From NCBI GenBank assembly GCA_039029315.1, contig JBCCGK010000024.1, positions 55,879-119,878 on the forward strand: DNA of 64,000 nucleotides, given 5' to 3'. Shown piece by piece: positions 9,863-19,372 of the stretch (its first letter is position 1; each line of letters opens with the position of its first letter). The notes under the pieces are model-generated. The model saw nothing but the letters and a program-made list of their open reading frames with translations, made no database searches and was not told where the DNA came from. The stretch is from JBCCCJ01 sp039029315 (GTDB taxonomy: Bacteria > Bacteroidota > Bacteroidia > J057). A program made the translations under genes and the position numbers.

Positions 9863-10300
9863 ATGAGAGAAGAAAGATTTCTGTTTTATCAAAAATGGCT
9901 GACCTATGCCAATGTGATGACGGTTTTGGTCGGTTTGCTCGTGGCCTTTGCTGGAAATAGTCTCTTCTTTGAACTGCATAATGGCTATACCAGAGAGGTG
10001 TTTTTCGAAGGCGAGGCATTCAGTTCTGAGATCTTGGCGATGAAAAACTGGCTATTTGGCATTATCGGCGGAACCATTGTGGGATTTCATGTCTTGATGA
10101 TCGCCATATCGGAGAATGCCTTCAAGCGGAAAGAAAGGTGGAGCTATCAGGCGATGTGGGCGGGAATGCTTGGCTGGTTTGTGATCGACTCGGGAATCTC
10201 GCTCTATTATGGAGCGATCCACAATGTGGTGCTGATCAATCTGGTGGCATTGATCCTGATTGGGGTGCCGCTGGTCGCAACAAGAAAGGTGTTTGTGTGA
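9863..10300 (+). CDS. Small polytopic membrane protein of unknown function
   Basis: 145 residues with four predicted membrane spans at about residues 13-32, 64-85, 97-117 and 120-140. The second extramembrane segment carries the short acidic stretch 'EVFFEGEAFSSE'. No family is recognised. It lies 100 bases from the divergent tRNA gene; a methyltransferase gene follows 140 bases later on the same strand. Confidence 0.7.
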   Translation: MREERFLFYQKWLTYANVMTVLVGLLVAFAGNSLFFELHNGYTREVFFEGEAFSSEILAMKNWLFGIIGGTIVGFHVLMIAISENAFKRKERWSYQAMWAGMLGWFVIDSGISLYYGAIHNVVLINLVALILIGVPLVATRKVFV

Positions 10301-10440
10301 GAGAGGTAGGAGTTGACGGCCAGTCCTGGCATCCATGCCAAGCCAATCATCGAACAGTCCTCCCGATTCTCTCGAGGCGTGATCAACTAGCGGCAAAGCT
10401 TGTCGTATACCAAGGAATAACCCTCTTGTCTTCCAAGCAC

Positions 10441-11217
10441 ATGAACTATTTCGATTTTTCTTCTGTCGCTGAGCGCTACGCCAAAGGCCGTCCGTATTTT
10501 CATCCCAATACCATCGATCACATTCAACAAACCCTTGAAATTGCTGGTAAGCTAGACAAAATCCTGGATGTCGCCTGCGGAACAGGTCTGTCGAGCAAAG
10601 CCCTCCTGGCCATCGGACATCAGGTCATTGGAACAGATATTTCGGAAGAAATGCTGGCCTATGCCCGACAGGAAATCGATATTGAGTTTCTGCAATCTCC
10701 AGCGGAGACCCTTCCTTTTACTGATGGAGAATTTGACCTCATCACTGTGAGTTCTGGGGTGCACTGGTTTGACATCGATGCTTTCTTGACAGAATGCCAT
10801 CGCCTCCTCAAGCCCTATGCATTTCTGGTGTTGTATGAAAACTACTTCCTGGCTGAAATGGAAGGAGATGACACCTTTCAGTCCTGGGTGCGTCAGAGCT
10901 ACTTGGGCAGATTTCCAAGCCCGCCGCGCAACAGGAATTATGATTGGCAAGATGAAAACCTGGGCCGCTTTGGACTTAGGCAAATGCAAGAAGAACGCTT
11001 CAAGAACAGCATTTCGTTCACGCCTGACCAGCTAATTCTGTATTTCACCACCCAAAGCAATATTACTGCTGCCCTTCAAGATGGGAAGACTTCCTATTCG
11101 GAGGTGGAAGCATGGCTTGAGCAGGAATTGTCAGTATTTTTTCCAACAAGGGAGAGCGTTCGCCATATTTCTTATGGGAATTGGGTCAAGTATATCCAGA
11201 AAGTTTCAGATCGATAG
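10441..11217 (+). CDS. SAM-dependent class I methyltransferase
   Basis: 258 residues from the ATG at 10441. The reading frame stays open upstream to 10138, but that part overlaps the preceding membrane-protein gene in another frame and looks non-coding. Motif I is 'LDVACGTGLSS' (SAM-binding glycine loop), followed by an acidic residue in 'GTDISEEML' and motif 'AETLPF.DGEFDLIT' typical of the UbiE/Methyltransf_11 group. The substrate cannot be told from sequence. The 'VHWFD' segment is common among small-molecule methyltransferases of this type. Confidence 0.85.
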   Translation: MNYFDFSSVAERYAKGRPYFHPNTIDHIQQTLEIAGKLDKILDVACGTGLSSKALLAIGHQVIGTDISEEMLAYARQEIDIEFLQSPAETLPFTDGEFDLITVSSGVHWFDIDAFLTECHRLLKPYAFLVLYENYFLAEMEGDDTFQSWVRQSYLGRFPSPPRNRNYDWQDENLGRFGLRQMQEERFKNSISFTPDQLILYFTTQSNITAALQDGKTSYSEVEAWLEQELSVFFPTRESVRHISYGNWVKYIQKVSDR

Positions 11218-11295
11218 ATGCATCATTGGGCAGAAAGAAGAATATATGCCATGCGTTATAAGGGAAAATGAGTAACTGAATTGTCATCTTCCCAA

Positions 11296-12651
11296 ATGAC
11301 AGCTATGGCCCATATGCTCACACTACTTCTCTCCCTGACATGCGCGATTCTTCTGGGGCAGTCGACTCTCCTGATCCACAATGTCCATGTGATTCCTATG
11401 ACATCAGACACCATTTGGAGAAATCAGATGATCCTGATTCAGGATGGGAGAATTCATGAAATTGGCCCTCACCTCCATCATTCTGACCTCTCTAGTTTTG
11501 ATGCAAAAGGGCAGTATCTTATGCCTGGCCTGATCGATATGCACGTCCATTTGCAGGACAAAAAAGAATTGGGCCTCTATCTGGCCAATGGAGTGACCAG
11601 TATCCGAAACTTGCAGGGATTGCCCTGGCATTTGAAAATCCGCAAGAAGATCCAGAACGGGAATTTGTCCGGTCCACAATTGCTCACAAGCAGCCCGCAG
11701 TTGTCTGGACCACAGGAGGACGACCCTACGCGAATCAAGCTCAAATCGCCAAAACAAGCCGAAAAAATGGTGCGGAAGTACAAGAAACAAGGCTATGATT
11801 GCCTCAAGACCTATAATAAAATTCCGGAAGAAATATTCAATGCCCTTGTTCGAACAGCAAGAGAAGAAAACATTCCTGTAGTGGCACATCCCAGTTTTTA
11901 CATTCCATATGAAAATCATTTCCAGGATGGAGTTGTTACCATTGAACATACAGAGGATATCGTCCAACAGGCCTTGGACCATCATCTGGACTCTGTCAAG
12001 TTGTCTACTGTCATAACTGGTTTTGCCAGGCATGGGATGACTCATTGTCCTACCTTGTCTGTATACAGTCGGATCGATCAAATCCTAACAGAAGGGGCCA
12101 GTATCCTCACAAGTGATGAGCTGGCTTACCTGAATCATTTTTTCCAACAAAGATCCAAAAAAGAATTCAAGGGCTGGACGGCCTATGCACAAAAAAAACC
12201 GGAAATCAAGACCCAAATTGCCACACAACAGCAGTTCCACCTATATATTCTGGGGCAGATGTACAAAGCTGGTATCCCCATTGTCTGTGGAACGGATGCC
12301 GGAATCCTGTTCAATCCTGCAGGATTCTCTATGCATGATGAACTTGCTTTTTATAGAGAAGCAGGCATGAGTTCTTTTGAAGCTTTGAAAACGGCAACGA
12401 TAAACCCTTCCGGCGTTCATCCGGAATTGGCCGATTTGGGGAGCATAGAGCCAGGAAAAAAAGCCAACTTGCTCCTGCTCGCAGACAATCCTCTGAAACA
12501 TCCATCAACACTTCGGAATCCACGTTTTGTGATGGTTGAGGGGAAAATGATTGAGCGGGAGGAGTTAACAGAAATGAAGGAGAAAGCCTATCAGCATGGA
12601 TCTGGTTTTGGGACCTTTATGAGATTTGGTTGGTTCATTCTCACCAAGTAA
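11296..12651 (+). CDS. Exported amidohydrolase (imidazolonepropionase/prolidase-like metal-dependent hydrolase)
   Basis: 451 residues from the ATG at 11296; an in-frame TTG at 11281 and ATGs at 11305 and 11314 are alternatives. A signal peptide ('LTLLLSLTCAILLG') precedes the amidohydrolase fold. The metal ligands are visible: HxH in 'GLIDMHVHLQD', a candidate carboxylated lysine in 'CLKTYNK', a His in 'VVAHPSF', a second His in 'TIEHTED' and the catalytic Asp in 'CGTDAG'. The C-terminal beta segment ('GSIEPGKKANLLLLADNPL') is standard for this superfamily. Substrate unknown. A MITE-like repeat lies immediately downstream. Confidence 0.85.
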   Translation: MTAMAHMLTLLLSLTCAILLGQSTLLIHNVHVIPMTSDTIWRNQMILIQDGRIHEIGPHLHHSDLSSFDAKGQYLMPGLIDMHVHLQDKKELGLYLANGVTSIRNLQGLPWHLKIRKKIQNGNLSGPQLLTSSPQLSGPQEDDPTRIKLKSPKQAEKMVRKYKKQGYDCLKTYNKIPEEIFNALVRTAREENIPVVAHPSFYIPYENHFQDGVVTIEHTEDIVQQALDHHLDSVKLSTVITGFARHGMTHCPTLSVYSRIDQILTEGASILTSDELAYLNHFFQQRSKKEFKGWTAYAQKKPEIKTQIATQQQFHLYILGQMYKAGIPIVCGTDAGILFNPAGFSMHDELAFYREAGMSSFEALKTATINPSGVHPELADLGSIEPGKKANLLLLADNPLKHPSTLRNPRFVMVEGKMIEREELTEMKEKAYQHGSGFGTFMRFGWFILTK

Positions 12652-12680
12652 GGACCAGCTATGCTGATAGGCTCCCTCCT

Positions 12681-12846
12681 TAGAGACTGTTTGGGAATCT
12701 GTGCTGAGAATTTTTATGATGTATTTTTTTCTCAGACAAGGCTCTTTTTTGTTCTCATAGTTGTGCTATGGGAACAAAAAAAGGCGCCGGATGAGGAAAA
12801 AAGACGCATACAAAAAATTAGTGATAGATGTTCAAACAGTCTCTTA
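12681..12846. mobile_element. MITE-like palindromic repeat, copy 1
   Basis: About 166 bp bounded by the inverted ends TTAGAGACTGTTTG and CAAACAGTCTCTTA. The two ~78-base arms are imperfect reverse complements over their whole length and meet at a 5-base centre near 12765, so a transcript would fold into one long hairpin. It carries no gene. A second copy, clearly alike but diverged, is at 19373-19538. The structure fits a non-autonomous transposable element; no transposase with such ends is in the window. Confidence 0.75.
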
Positions 12847-12916
12847 TATGATATGTTCAGGAGTCGGGTGGAAGAGAGACAAGAGATCGAACAAGCACTT
12901 ACTCTGTGATTGGCAT

Positions 12917-13294
12917 TCATTCTTTTGCCAGAACAAAAACTGCAATGATCGATTCCAGACCTTCTCCGATTTCCAGCTTAAGGCGATTCCGGGATAAGTG
13001 TTTGATCAATAGGGAAATACTTTCTTCTCTTGCTTCATCATAGAGGATGAGGCGGTCTTGTTCCAGCTCCCAAAATCCTTTGTTCAGTTGTCCCTTATCT
13101 TTAGATGAATAAGAGCCATCAGCCTTCAGGAACAGGAAATCTTCTGTTTCTTCTTCTTCTGGATCGATGGCAAAGCCAAAGTATTCATAGTGCTTCAGAA
13201 GCCATTGTCGATTGAGGTCTTCTCTGGTCTGGCCTGTCAACTCAGACAGGCAAACAAGCATGAGAATGGGAATAGCTGCAAATATTGGTTTCAT
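12917..13294 (-). CDS. Small exported lipocalin-like protein
   Basis: 125 residues with a signal peptide ending near 'SELTGQ'. The mature sequence ('RQWLLKHYEYFG', then 'FLKADGSYSSKDKGQLNKG' and 'WELEQDRLILYDEA') has the alternating beta pattern of the short lipocalin-like proteins common in Bacteroidota, which compare a 'DGSY' strand with a reference state. There are no catalytic residues. The gene upstream, a fatty-acid hydroxylase, ends 15 bases away, so the two are probably one transcript. Confidence 0.65.
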   Translation of the reverse strand: MKPIFAAIPILMLVCLSELTGQTREDLNRQWLLKHYEYFGFAIDPEEEETEDFLFLKADGSYSSKDKGQLNKGFWELEQDRLILYDEAREESISLLIKHLSRNRLKLEIGEGLESIIAVFVLAKE

Positions 13295-13309
13295 ACCTTA
13301 GGCGTGCTG

Positions 13310-14176
13310 TTATGTCTCTGATTGTTGTTGTTGAGGTTCCCACCCTGGAGGCTTAATCAGGTAGTTGATGGCTTCCCGAAATGAGCGGGCTTTTCGTATA
13401 TCTCGAAACATGGTGATATACTCATGAAAATGAACTTTCACTGGATTGATGGTGTCAATCTGCGTGGTCAAGCCATAGGTAGGTTTGAATTCTTCTTGCT
13501 GAAAGGTCCCGAACATCCGATCCCATATGATCAGGATGGCCCCATAATTCTTGTCCAAATACAACTCATCAGACCCATGATGTACCCTGTGGTGGGAAGG
13601 AGTATTGAAAATCCAGCCATACCAGCCCATCTTGCCTATCAACTCGGTGTGAATCCAGAATTGATAGATCAGAGTCAGAGAGATGGCAAGCAGCACAACC
13701 AGAGGATGAAAGCCAATAATAATGGCAGGCAAATAGAAAATCCAGGTAACAAAATTGTCGATGAAAGATACGCGAAGGGCAGTGGTATAATTGTAAATCG
13801 GAGAGCTGTGGTGGATGGAATGATAACTCCACAGCGCACGGATCTCGTGTTCCCATCTGTGTTCCCAATAATAGAGAAAGTCAATGAGAAGAACTGCCAG
13901 AATTGTGGTCCAGGCATTGACAGGGATTTGCCAGGGAATGATTCGGTCGATCAAAAAGAAAGAACCCAAAAAAATAGCATTTGCAGCCTTTTCGGTCAAT
14001 TGGGCAGGAATAAAAACACTGAGACTGGCCCACATTTCTCCCAAACGCCATTTGTTGATCTTCTTTTGGTACAATTCCACAAAGAACTCAAGCAAGGCGA
14101 GTCCCAGAGAAAAGAGGAAAATGATTGCGATGACAAGGCCGATATTGTTTTCGACCCTGGTAAGGATGTCTTCCAT
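13310..14176 (-). CDS. Sterol desaturase/fatty-acid hydroxylase family membrane di-iron enzyme
   Basis: 288 residues with four to five hydrophobic segments and the full histidine-cluster signature of the FA-hydroxylase superfamily: 'HRWEH', 'HSIHH' and 'HHRVHH'. These ligate two iron atoms at the cytoplasmic face of the membrane. Family members hydroxylate or desaturate lipids and sterol-like compounds. It is in line with the AraC regulator (17 bases upstream) and the small lipocalin-like gene (15 bases downstream), which makes a likely three-gene operon. Confidence 0.9.
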   Translation of the reverse strand: MEDILTRVENNIGLVIAIIFLFSLGLALLEFFVELYQKKINKWRLGEMWASLSVFIPAQLTEKAANAIFLGSFFLIDRIIPWQIPVNAWTTILAVLLIDFLYYWEHRWEHEIRALWSYHSIHHSSPIYNYTTALRVSFIDNFVTWIFYLPAIIIGFHPLVVLLAISLTLIYQFWIHTELIGKMGWYGWIFNTPSHHRVHHGSDELYLDKNYGAILIIWDRMFGTFQQEEFKPTYGLTTQIDTINPVKVHFHEYITMFRDIRKARSFREAINYLIKPPGWEPQQQQSET

Positions 14177-14193
14177 AAATGTTGATGTGATTG

Positions 14194-15060
14194 TTATTGA
14201 ATAGGGATACAGATTTCGGTAATGTATTCGTCTTTGGGTGCTCCCTGCATCCGGTTGAGGTAGCGTTCTAAAATCGGTTTGTCGATGAGCTCAACCCGCT
14301 CTTCCAGAATCCATTTGCCATAAATCCAATCATAGGTCTGCTGGATTCCTTGATCAGTCCCCTCATAGGTAAAAATCGCATATTTCTGCTCGGGAATGAT
14401 TTTGATTTCCATGAAGCCCAGCGCATCTACCTTAAGCTCCTCTGTCAGGCTGATGGTACAATTATATCGACATCTTTCTGGCTGGGTAATGTCTTCATCA
14501 TCCAGGATCTCTCCTATGATCTGGCTTCGCTCATTGAATATGTTGTGCTTGTCGACGAATTCAGTCAGCACATCCCAATGTTGAAGAATGGGCTCCACCT
14601 CATAGGGGCCATGATAGGGAAGATACAGTACCCTGACATCAGGAAGGGTTTCTATTCGATAGCTGAGTGCGTCCATATTTGCTTCCATATCTAATGCTTC
14701 ATTGTTGAGCCATTCGTCATATTGTTGTTGGTTCCAGGTCCGAAATTGAAGAGGCGTACAGTCAAACAACTTTTTGAAGGTTTTGTTGAATGCTTGCAAG
14801 TCAGAGAATCCCGCTTCAAAGGCGATTTCTGTGATACTTTTATCAGTGTACAAAACCAGTTTGGCAAGTGCTTCGACCTTTAGCCTTCGATAGAATGCCC
14901 CTATTGATTCCTGGTAGACTGCCTGGAAAATCCGATTGATATTTCGATAGGAATAGCAAGCCACATCTGCAATATCCGAGGCAGTCAATTCCTTCTTGAC
15001 ATTGGATTCTATGAAATTGCGAACCCGTTTGAGTCGATCAATCTGTGTCTGATTTGCCAT
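14194..15060 (-). CDS. AraC-family transcriptional regulator with GyrI-like effector-binding domain
   Basis: 288 residues from the ATG at 15060; an in-frame TTG two codons earlier is less likely. The N-terminal ~105 residues hold the two AraC helix-turn-helix motifs ('LTASDIADVACYSYRNINRIF' region and 'SITEIAFEAGFSDLQAFNKTF' region). The rest, from about residue 125, matches a GyrI-like/AraC-E-bind effector domain ('RYNCTISL', 'YAIFTYEGTDQGIQQTYDWIYG'). This architecture belongs to the Rob/SoxS-like small-molecule responders. It is the first gene of the operon with the fatty-acid hydroxylase and probably regulates it. Confidence 0.9.
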   Translation of the reverse strand: MANQTQIDRLKRVRNFIESNVKKELTASDIADVACYSYRNINRIFQAVYQESIGAFYRRLKVEALAKLVLYTDKSITEIAFEAGFSDLQAFNKTFKKLFDCTPLQFRTWNQQQYDEWLNNEALDMEANMDALSYRIETLPDVRVLYLPYHGPYEVEPILQHWDVLTEFVDKHNIFNERSQIIGEILDDEDITQPERCRYNCTISLTEELKVDALGFMEIKIIPEQKYAIFTYEGTDQGIQQTYDWIYGKWILEERVELIDKPILERYLNRMQGAPKDEYITEICIPIQ

Positions 15061-15154
15061 ACTCAAAAGTAAGAAGATCTGACTTTAACTAGGTGGTCCA
15101 ATGTGGACAATCTGCCTTTCTGTTCTAGAAGCCAATTTTTGTCTATCTTTTGGA

Positions 15155-15937
15155 ATGATCAGCCTGGAACAAAAACAGACCTTTGAGGAACGTGGATATG
15201 TCAGATTATCTTCTGTCTTTTCAAAAGAGCAGGCACTAGCTATGCAGGACCGGATTTGGCGATCTCTGGAGGAGCGATTCTCCATTGATCGATTGGATTC
15301 CCGGACCTGGAAGAATGCCTCATTGCCTTTGCGATTGCAGCATCTTCAAGGGGAAGAAGCGTTCAAGCCAATAGGAAATTCTCCCACCATTATGGCGATC
15401 GACGCTATTTTGGGAGAAGGAGCATGGGTGCATCCCTGGCATTGGGGACAGTTTTTGGTTGGTTTTCCGACGGGGAAAAGCTGGGATCTTCCAAAGGAAA
15501 TCTGGCATACAGATTTTGGATTTGAGCAACCAATAGACCAACTCTCAGGGGTTTTGGTCTTTTCGATTATTTCTGATGTACAATCAGAGTATGGAGGAAC
15601 TGGGATTGTGTCAGGTTCGCATCGATTGATCAAGCGATTTTTGGAGCAATCCCTTTTTCCCAATCGAACAAAAATGAAGCCCATTCGAAAAGCTTTTATG
15701 GCGCACCATCCCTGGCTGGAACAGCTTGCTGGGAAGGGGGAGCAATCCAATCGACGACAAACGTTCATGGAGCGAGATACAACCATAGATGGGATTCCCC
15801 TCAAGGCAGAAGAAATTACTGGACAAGCGGGTGATGTGATCATTGCCCATCCCTGGCTGTTGCATTGCAGTTCGCCCAACTGTAGTGATCAAGTGAAGAT
15901 GATGCGAGTGCAGCGAGTGCATCGGAAAGAAGAATGA
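15155..15937 (+). CDS. Phytanoyl-CoA dioxygenase (PhyH) family Fe(II)/2-oxoglutarate oxygenase
   Basis: 260 residues from the ATG at 15155; an in-frame ATG at 15101 would add a hydrophobic, non-conserved extension. The N-terminus ('QKQTFEERGYVRLSSVFS') is the classic PhyH entry. The iron triad is visible as HxD in 'WHTDFGF' and the distal His in the 'AHPWLLHCSSPN' segment. 'GGTGIVSGSHRL' is the characteristic loop before the distal ligand. It probably hydroxylates a small molecule. It is transcribed divergently from the AraC gene, 94 bases away. Confidence 0.88.
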   Translation: MISLEQKQTFEERGYVRLSSVFSKEQALAMQDRIWRSLEERFSIDRLDSRTWKNASLPLRLQHLQGEEAFKPIGNSPTIMAIDAILGEGAWVHPWHWGQFLVGFPTGKSWDLPKEIWHTDFGFEQPIDQLSGVLVFSIISDVQSEYGGTGIVSGSHRLIKRFLEQSLFPNRTKMKPIRKAFMAHHPWLEQLAGKGEQSNRRQTFMERDTTIDGIPLKAEEITGQAGDVIIAHPWLLHCSSPNCSDQVKMMRVQRVHRKEE

Positions 15938-16144
15938 GGGATAACAATGGACTACTTGACAAGTCAATATGCTCTCCGGGAGTGTCTGCCGCCTCCCGAT
16001 AGCGGATGAAAATGATTTTCATTTCATCATGTTCCTGCCTCTTGAACAGAGGATCGAATGTCAATCCTTGTTATCAAGTAGAACAAATTCATCATTGTCA
16101 GATACGGGTCGTTTCGCTTTCGTGGCAACTCAGGAAGAACAGAT

Positions 16145-16882
16145 TTATTCAGCAATCTGGTCATACAAGCGCCTGAGCTGTAAATCCCCAAAGCCATAAA
16201 TGCTCTCCCGTTTGCTGAACTCTTGAAAAATAGTTCCAAAATCCCTGGAAGCTGTCACCTCCATGATTTCCAGGATTGTCGCTGATGGTCGTCCGATATT
16301 CTCTTCTGTTGGAATCCGGGCAATATGCGCATCAATCGCAGGCATCAAAAAGGGAAAGGCCTCTTGAAGGTTCTGCCCTAGTTGTTGAAGAAGTGCAAGA
16401 TCAGCTGCTTGATAGGCACGCCATAGTTGAGCAAATTCGGAGAGATCCTGTCGGGACATGGGACTGCTTGCCTGAAAGGAAGACACCAGGCCATCAGATG
16501 ACAAGCCGCCAAACCCATATTGAAGATTGGAGCCAACAGGACGAACCAGCCTAACAATCACAGATTTTTCCGCTAGAAGCGCACACACGAACCAGCAGTT
16601 GATCTGGCAAAACAAATCATCCTCAAACCAGAGATGCACCTTCGCCCCTTCTGGAATGGCCAGTATTGCCTCGAACTGAGATTGAACAGTTTGCAAATAT
16701 TTCTCCCTGCTTGCTCCATATGCCTGTTGTAGAAATGCCATTCGAAGCTGATAGAAAGCCTGTAATGAATCTGCTTTCACAGGTCCGTCGATCAGACATT
16801 CTTTACACACCAGAACCTCACCCGCTAATTCAGAGGGGAATTGCTGTTTCAAGGCATCGCCATTTAGGATATGGTAGGTCAT
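16145..16882 (-). CDS. DUF1835-domain protein
   Basis: 245 residues from the ATG at 16882 (in-frame codons upstream look non-coding). The opening 'YHILNGDALKQQF' followed by 'GEVLVCKECLIDGP' and later 'VHLWFEDDLFCQINCWF' is the pattern of DUF1835 proteins, a family of unknown function. There is no signal peptide or membrane span. A poly-T run directly before the start (A-rich leader in the sense direction) fits a Bacteroidota initiation site. It is divergent from the sulfatase gene. Confidence 0.75.
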   Translation of the reverse strand: MTYHILNGDALKQQFPSELAGEVLVCKECLIDGPVKADSLQAFYQLRMAFLQQAYGASREKYLQTVQSQFEAILAIPEGAKVHLWFEDDLFCQINCWFVCALLAEKSVIVRLVRPVGSNLQYGFGGLSSDGLVSSFQASSPMSRQDLSEFAQLWRAYQAADLALLQQLGQNLQEAFPFLMPAIDAHIARIPTEENIGRPSATILEIMEVTASRDFGTIFQEFSKRESIYGFGDLQLRRLYDQIAE

Positions 16883-16977
16883 TTTTTTTTTTCTAAGATA
16901 CAACATCCATTTTGTTAGAATTGCGAAAAGTTGGATGTTGGCCGGAAATGTACATTCATGCTTACTTTTTGCCTCAA

Positions 16978-18363
16978 ATGAAGACAATAGACTTGCGCCG
17001 ATTCTTGATATATGTGTGTACAGCTTGTATGCCATCCATCCTATTTGCACAAGCTCCCAATGTGGTGTTCATTCTGGCAGATGATCTTGGTTATGGCGAT
17101 CTGGCCTGTTATGGACATCAGGTCATTCAGACGCCACATCTGGACAAGCTTGCTTCGGAAGGTATGCGCATGACCCAATTTTATGCGCCATCGCCATTGT
17201 GCTCTCCTTCACGGGCGGGAATGCTGACAGGTCGGACACCCTTTCGAACCGGGATCAAAAGCTGGATACCAGAAGGACAGGATATTTATCTCCGAGCGGA
17301 GGAAATCACCATTGCAACTTTGCTGAAAGAAGCGGGATACCAGACCTTTTTGGCGGGAAAATGGCACTTGAATGGCGGATTAGGCCATCGTGATCATCCG
17401 CAGCCACAGGAGCACGGCTTTGACAAATGGATTGCCAATCATGCCTTCTCTGTTCCCAATCATAAGAATCCCACGGATATCTATCGAAATGGGGCAGCCT
17501 TGGGCAGACTGGAAGGATATGCTGCCCAAATAGCCGTTGATTCCTTGGATAAATGGGTAGAAAACAGAGCGCCTGATCGTCCATTTTTTGCCTATCTCGC
17601 CTTGAATGAACCGCATTCCGAAATAGCGAGTCCTCCGATGTTTGAAGAGCTGTATCGCGATTGGATGAAAGGTCCGGTGTCCTTAGATACCCTCCTTGAC
17701 AATGGTCCCGGAGAATATTATGCCAATATTAGTCATCTGGATTATCAGATCGGTCGGGTCATGCATATGCTCAATCGACTGAATCTTGAGGACAATACCC
17801 TTGTCATATTCAGCAGTGATAATGGTCCGGTAACCACAGAATGGCGGCAATGGTGGGAAATCAATATGTATGGTAGTGCTGGAGGACTGCGAGGCCGAAA
17901 AGGAGATTTGTTCGAAGGGGGAATTCGCGTGCCATGTATCATTCGCCATCCTGGACAGATTGAGCCGGGGGCAGTATCGCATGAGCCAGCCTATGGAGTC
18001 GATCTGCTTCCGACGATCTGTGCATGGACGAATATATCCTCTCCGACCAATCGAGAAATAGATGGCATCAATCTCTCCCCTGTATGGAAAGGAGAAGAAT
18101 TGGGTAGGAAAAAAGCCCTGTTTTGGGCCTTTCCGATTTCAGGAGCAAAAGACCCAGCTGGATTCTACTATGCCGTGCGGGAAGGAAACTGGAAACTCAT
18201 CACGGATCAGAAGCTCGAAAAAAGTTTGCTCTACAACCTCAGAGAAGATCCCCATGAAGTACGAAACCTCAGCAGGAAACACCCACATATTCTTGCTCGA
18301 CTCAAGCTTGCTGTAAAGCAAATGGCAGGCAGTATAGAAGACGATCCACTGCGGCCGAATTAG
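16978..18363 (+). CDS. Exported sulfatase (arylsulfatase family)
   Basis: 461 residues from the ATG at 16978. A signal peptide ending near 'SILFAQ' is followed by the metal-binding 'ILADDLGYGDLACYG' and the sulfatase signature 'CSPSRAGMLTGR'. In that signature Cys must be converted to formylglycine. 'LAGKWHLNGG' and 'FSSDNGP' supply further active-site and calcium ligands. Such enzymes desulfate glycans or small sulfate esters in the periplasm. No formylglycine-generating enzyme or glycoside hydrolase lies beside it. Confidence 0.92.
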   Translation: MKTIDLRRFLIYVCTACMPSILFAQAPNVVFILADDLGYGDLACYGHQVIQTPHLDKLASEGMRMTQFYAPSPLCSPSRAGMLTGRTPFRTGIKSWIPEGQDIYLRAEEITIATLLKEAGYQTFLAGKWHLNGGLGHRDHPQPQEHGFDKWIANHAFSVPNHKNPTDIYRNGAALGRLEGYAAQIAVDSLDKWVENRAPDRPFFAYLALNEPHSEIASPPMFEELYRDWMKGPVSLDTLLDNGPGEYYANISHLDYQIGRVMHMLNRLNLEDNTLVIFSSDNGPVTTEWRQWWEINMYGSAGGLRGRKGDLFEGGIRVPCIIRHPGQIEPGAVSHEPAYGVDLLPTICAWTNISSPTNREIDGINLSPVWKGEELGRKKALFWAFPISGAKDPAGFYYAVREGNWKLITDQKLEKSLLYNLREDPHEVRNLSRKHPHILARLKLAVKQMAGSIEDDPLRPN

Positions 18364-18657
18364 GGTTTCTCCCGATCTTTATTCAAGCATATTTCGTCCA
18401 GAATATTTTTCCTGTCCTTTTGACGGTGTGGATTGGAAGGAGATAAAAGGATTGTGTAAGCCGCAAGCAGTCCTGGCTGCAATTTGTCTGAAGAAAAATA
18501 GACAGGCACGATTTCTATATACCCCTATCTCACTTTTGTGAACATTCTGTCACATTTGTGTCGAAATCTGTTCACACTCTGGACTGCTTGATATGTAGAG
18601 GTACAGGTGATCAAAACATGCTGATCGCCCACAGTAGTACCAATAATTCTACATATC

Positions 18658-19365
18658 ATGATTGTTTTTAACACTTCCTTTGGGAAGAGAGAGACTGTAT
18701 GTTCTTTCCTTCCTACCGCTGGCAGAATCAGTATTCTGGCTTGTTTGATTTTTAGCTTTCAGTTGCAAGCTCAAGTAATTGAGGTTGTCGCAGAATATTT
18801 GCCTGATCCATACGAGGATCTGGATACAACTGCGCGATTTTCTGCTTCCTCTAATTATTCGGGAACGAGTCTGGAGTTGATTGCAAGCTTTGATGGATTT
18901 GACATTGATCCTCAGAGTGAATTCGTTGCAGATTTTTCCCAATCTCCTATTTGCTCAGAGGGAGATTGTTCTGTCTCCATTTGGCTTGATACAGAGGGAC
19001 AAGACATTCACGTTCTGCTTGAGCGAGCTGGTGGATTTGATCCGTTTTCCTTCCAGGAACTCCTTGTCCTGAGAGGAATTGATATTGTGATTGATGATAT
19101 TCACAGGCGTGCCAAACCCGATTCTTCACCAAAAGTGGTATATCCAAATCCTTCCACTGGCACAGTTAGTCTTCCAGTTTCTGTCTCTGGAAGATATCAC
19201 TTGATAGAAGTTTTTGACATGTCTGGAAGACTTCGGGTTCGGACTCCGCTTTCCGAGCATACCCGAAAACTGAATTGGGGCCACCTCACAGCAGGATTGT
19301 ATCTGGTAAAGCTTTATCCTGCCACAGGGAAACCGCATTCTTCCTTTCATCAGATTGTCCGCTAA
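18658..19365 (+). CDS. Secreted protein with T9SS C-terminal sorting domain
   Basis: 235 residues. A hydrophobic segment at about residues 24-39 ('ILACLIFSFQLQAQ') is the signal peptide, so the true start may lie downstream of 18658. The mature N-terminal ~110 residues are beta-rich and acidic with no recognised fold. The last ~80 residues ('YPNPSTGTVSLPV', 'IEVFDMSGRL', 'LTAGLYLVKLY') form the type A T9SS sorting domain. It is therefore exported across the outer membrane by the type IX secretion system. A palindromic MITE-like repeat begins 7 bases after the stop. Confidence 0.8.
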   Translation: MIVFNTSFGKRETVCSFLPTAGRISILACLIFSFQLQAQVIEVVAEYLPDPYEDLDTTARFSASSNYSGTSLELIASFDGFDIDPQSEFVADFSQSPICSEGDCSVSIWLDTEGQDIHVLLERAGGFDPFSFQELLVLRGIDIVIDDIHRRAKPDSSPKVVYPNPSTGTVSLPVSVSGRYHLIEVFDMSGRLRVRTPLSEHTRKLNWGHLTAGLYLVKLYPATGKPHSSFHQIVR

Positions 19366-19372
19366 TCCTTCT

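Noticed and set aside
10138..10440. In-frame N-terminal extension of the methyltransferase
   Set aside because: It overlaps a membrane-protein gene in another frame and reads as non-coding; the ATG at 10441 begins the conserved sequence.
13424..14185. 253-codon open frame on the plus strand
   Set aside because: It is antisense to the fatty-acid hydroxylase gene, which carries all the family's histidine motifs.
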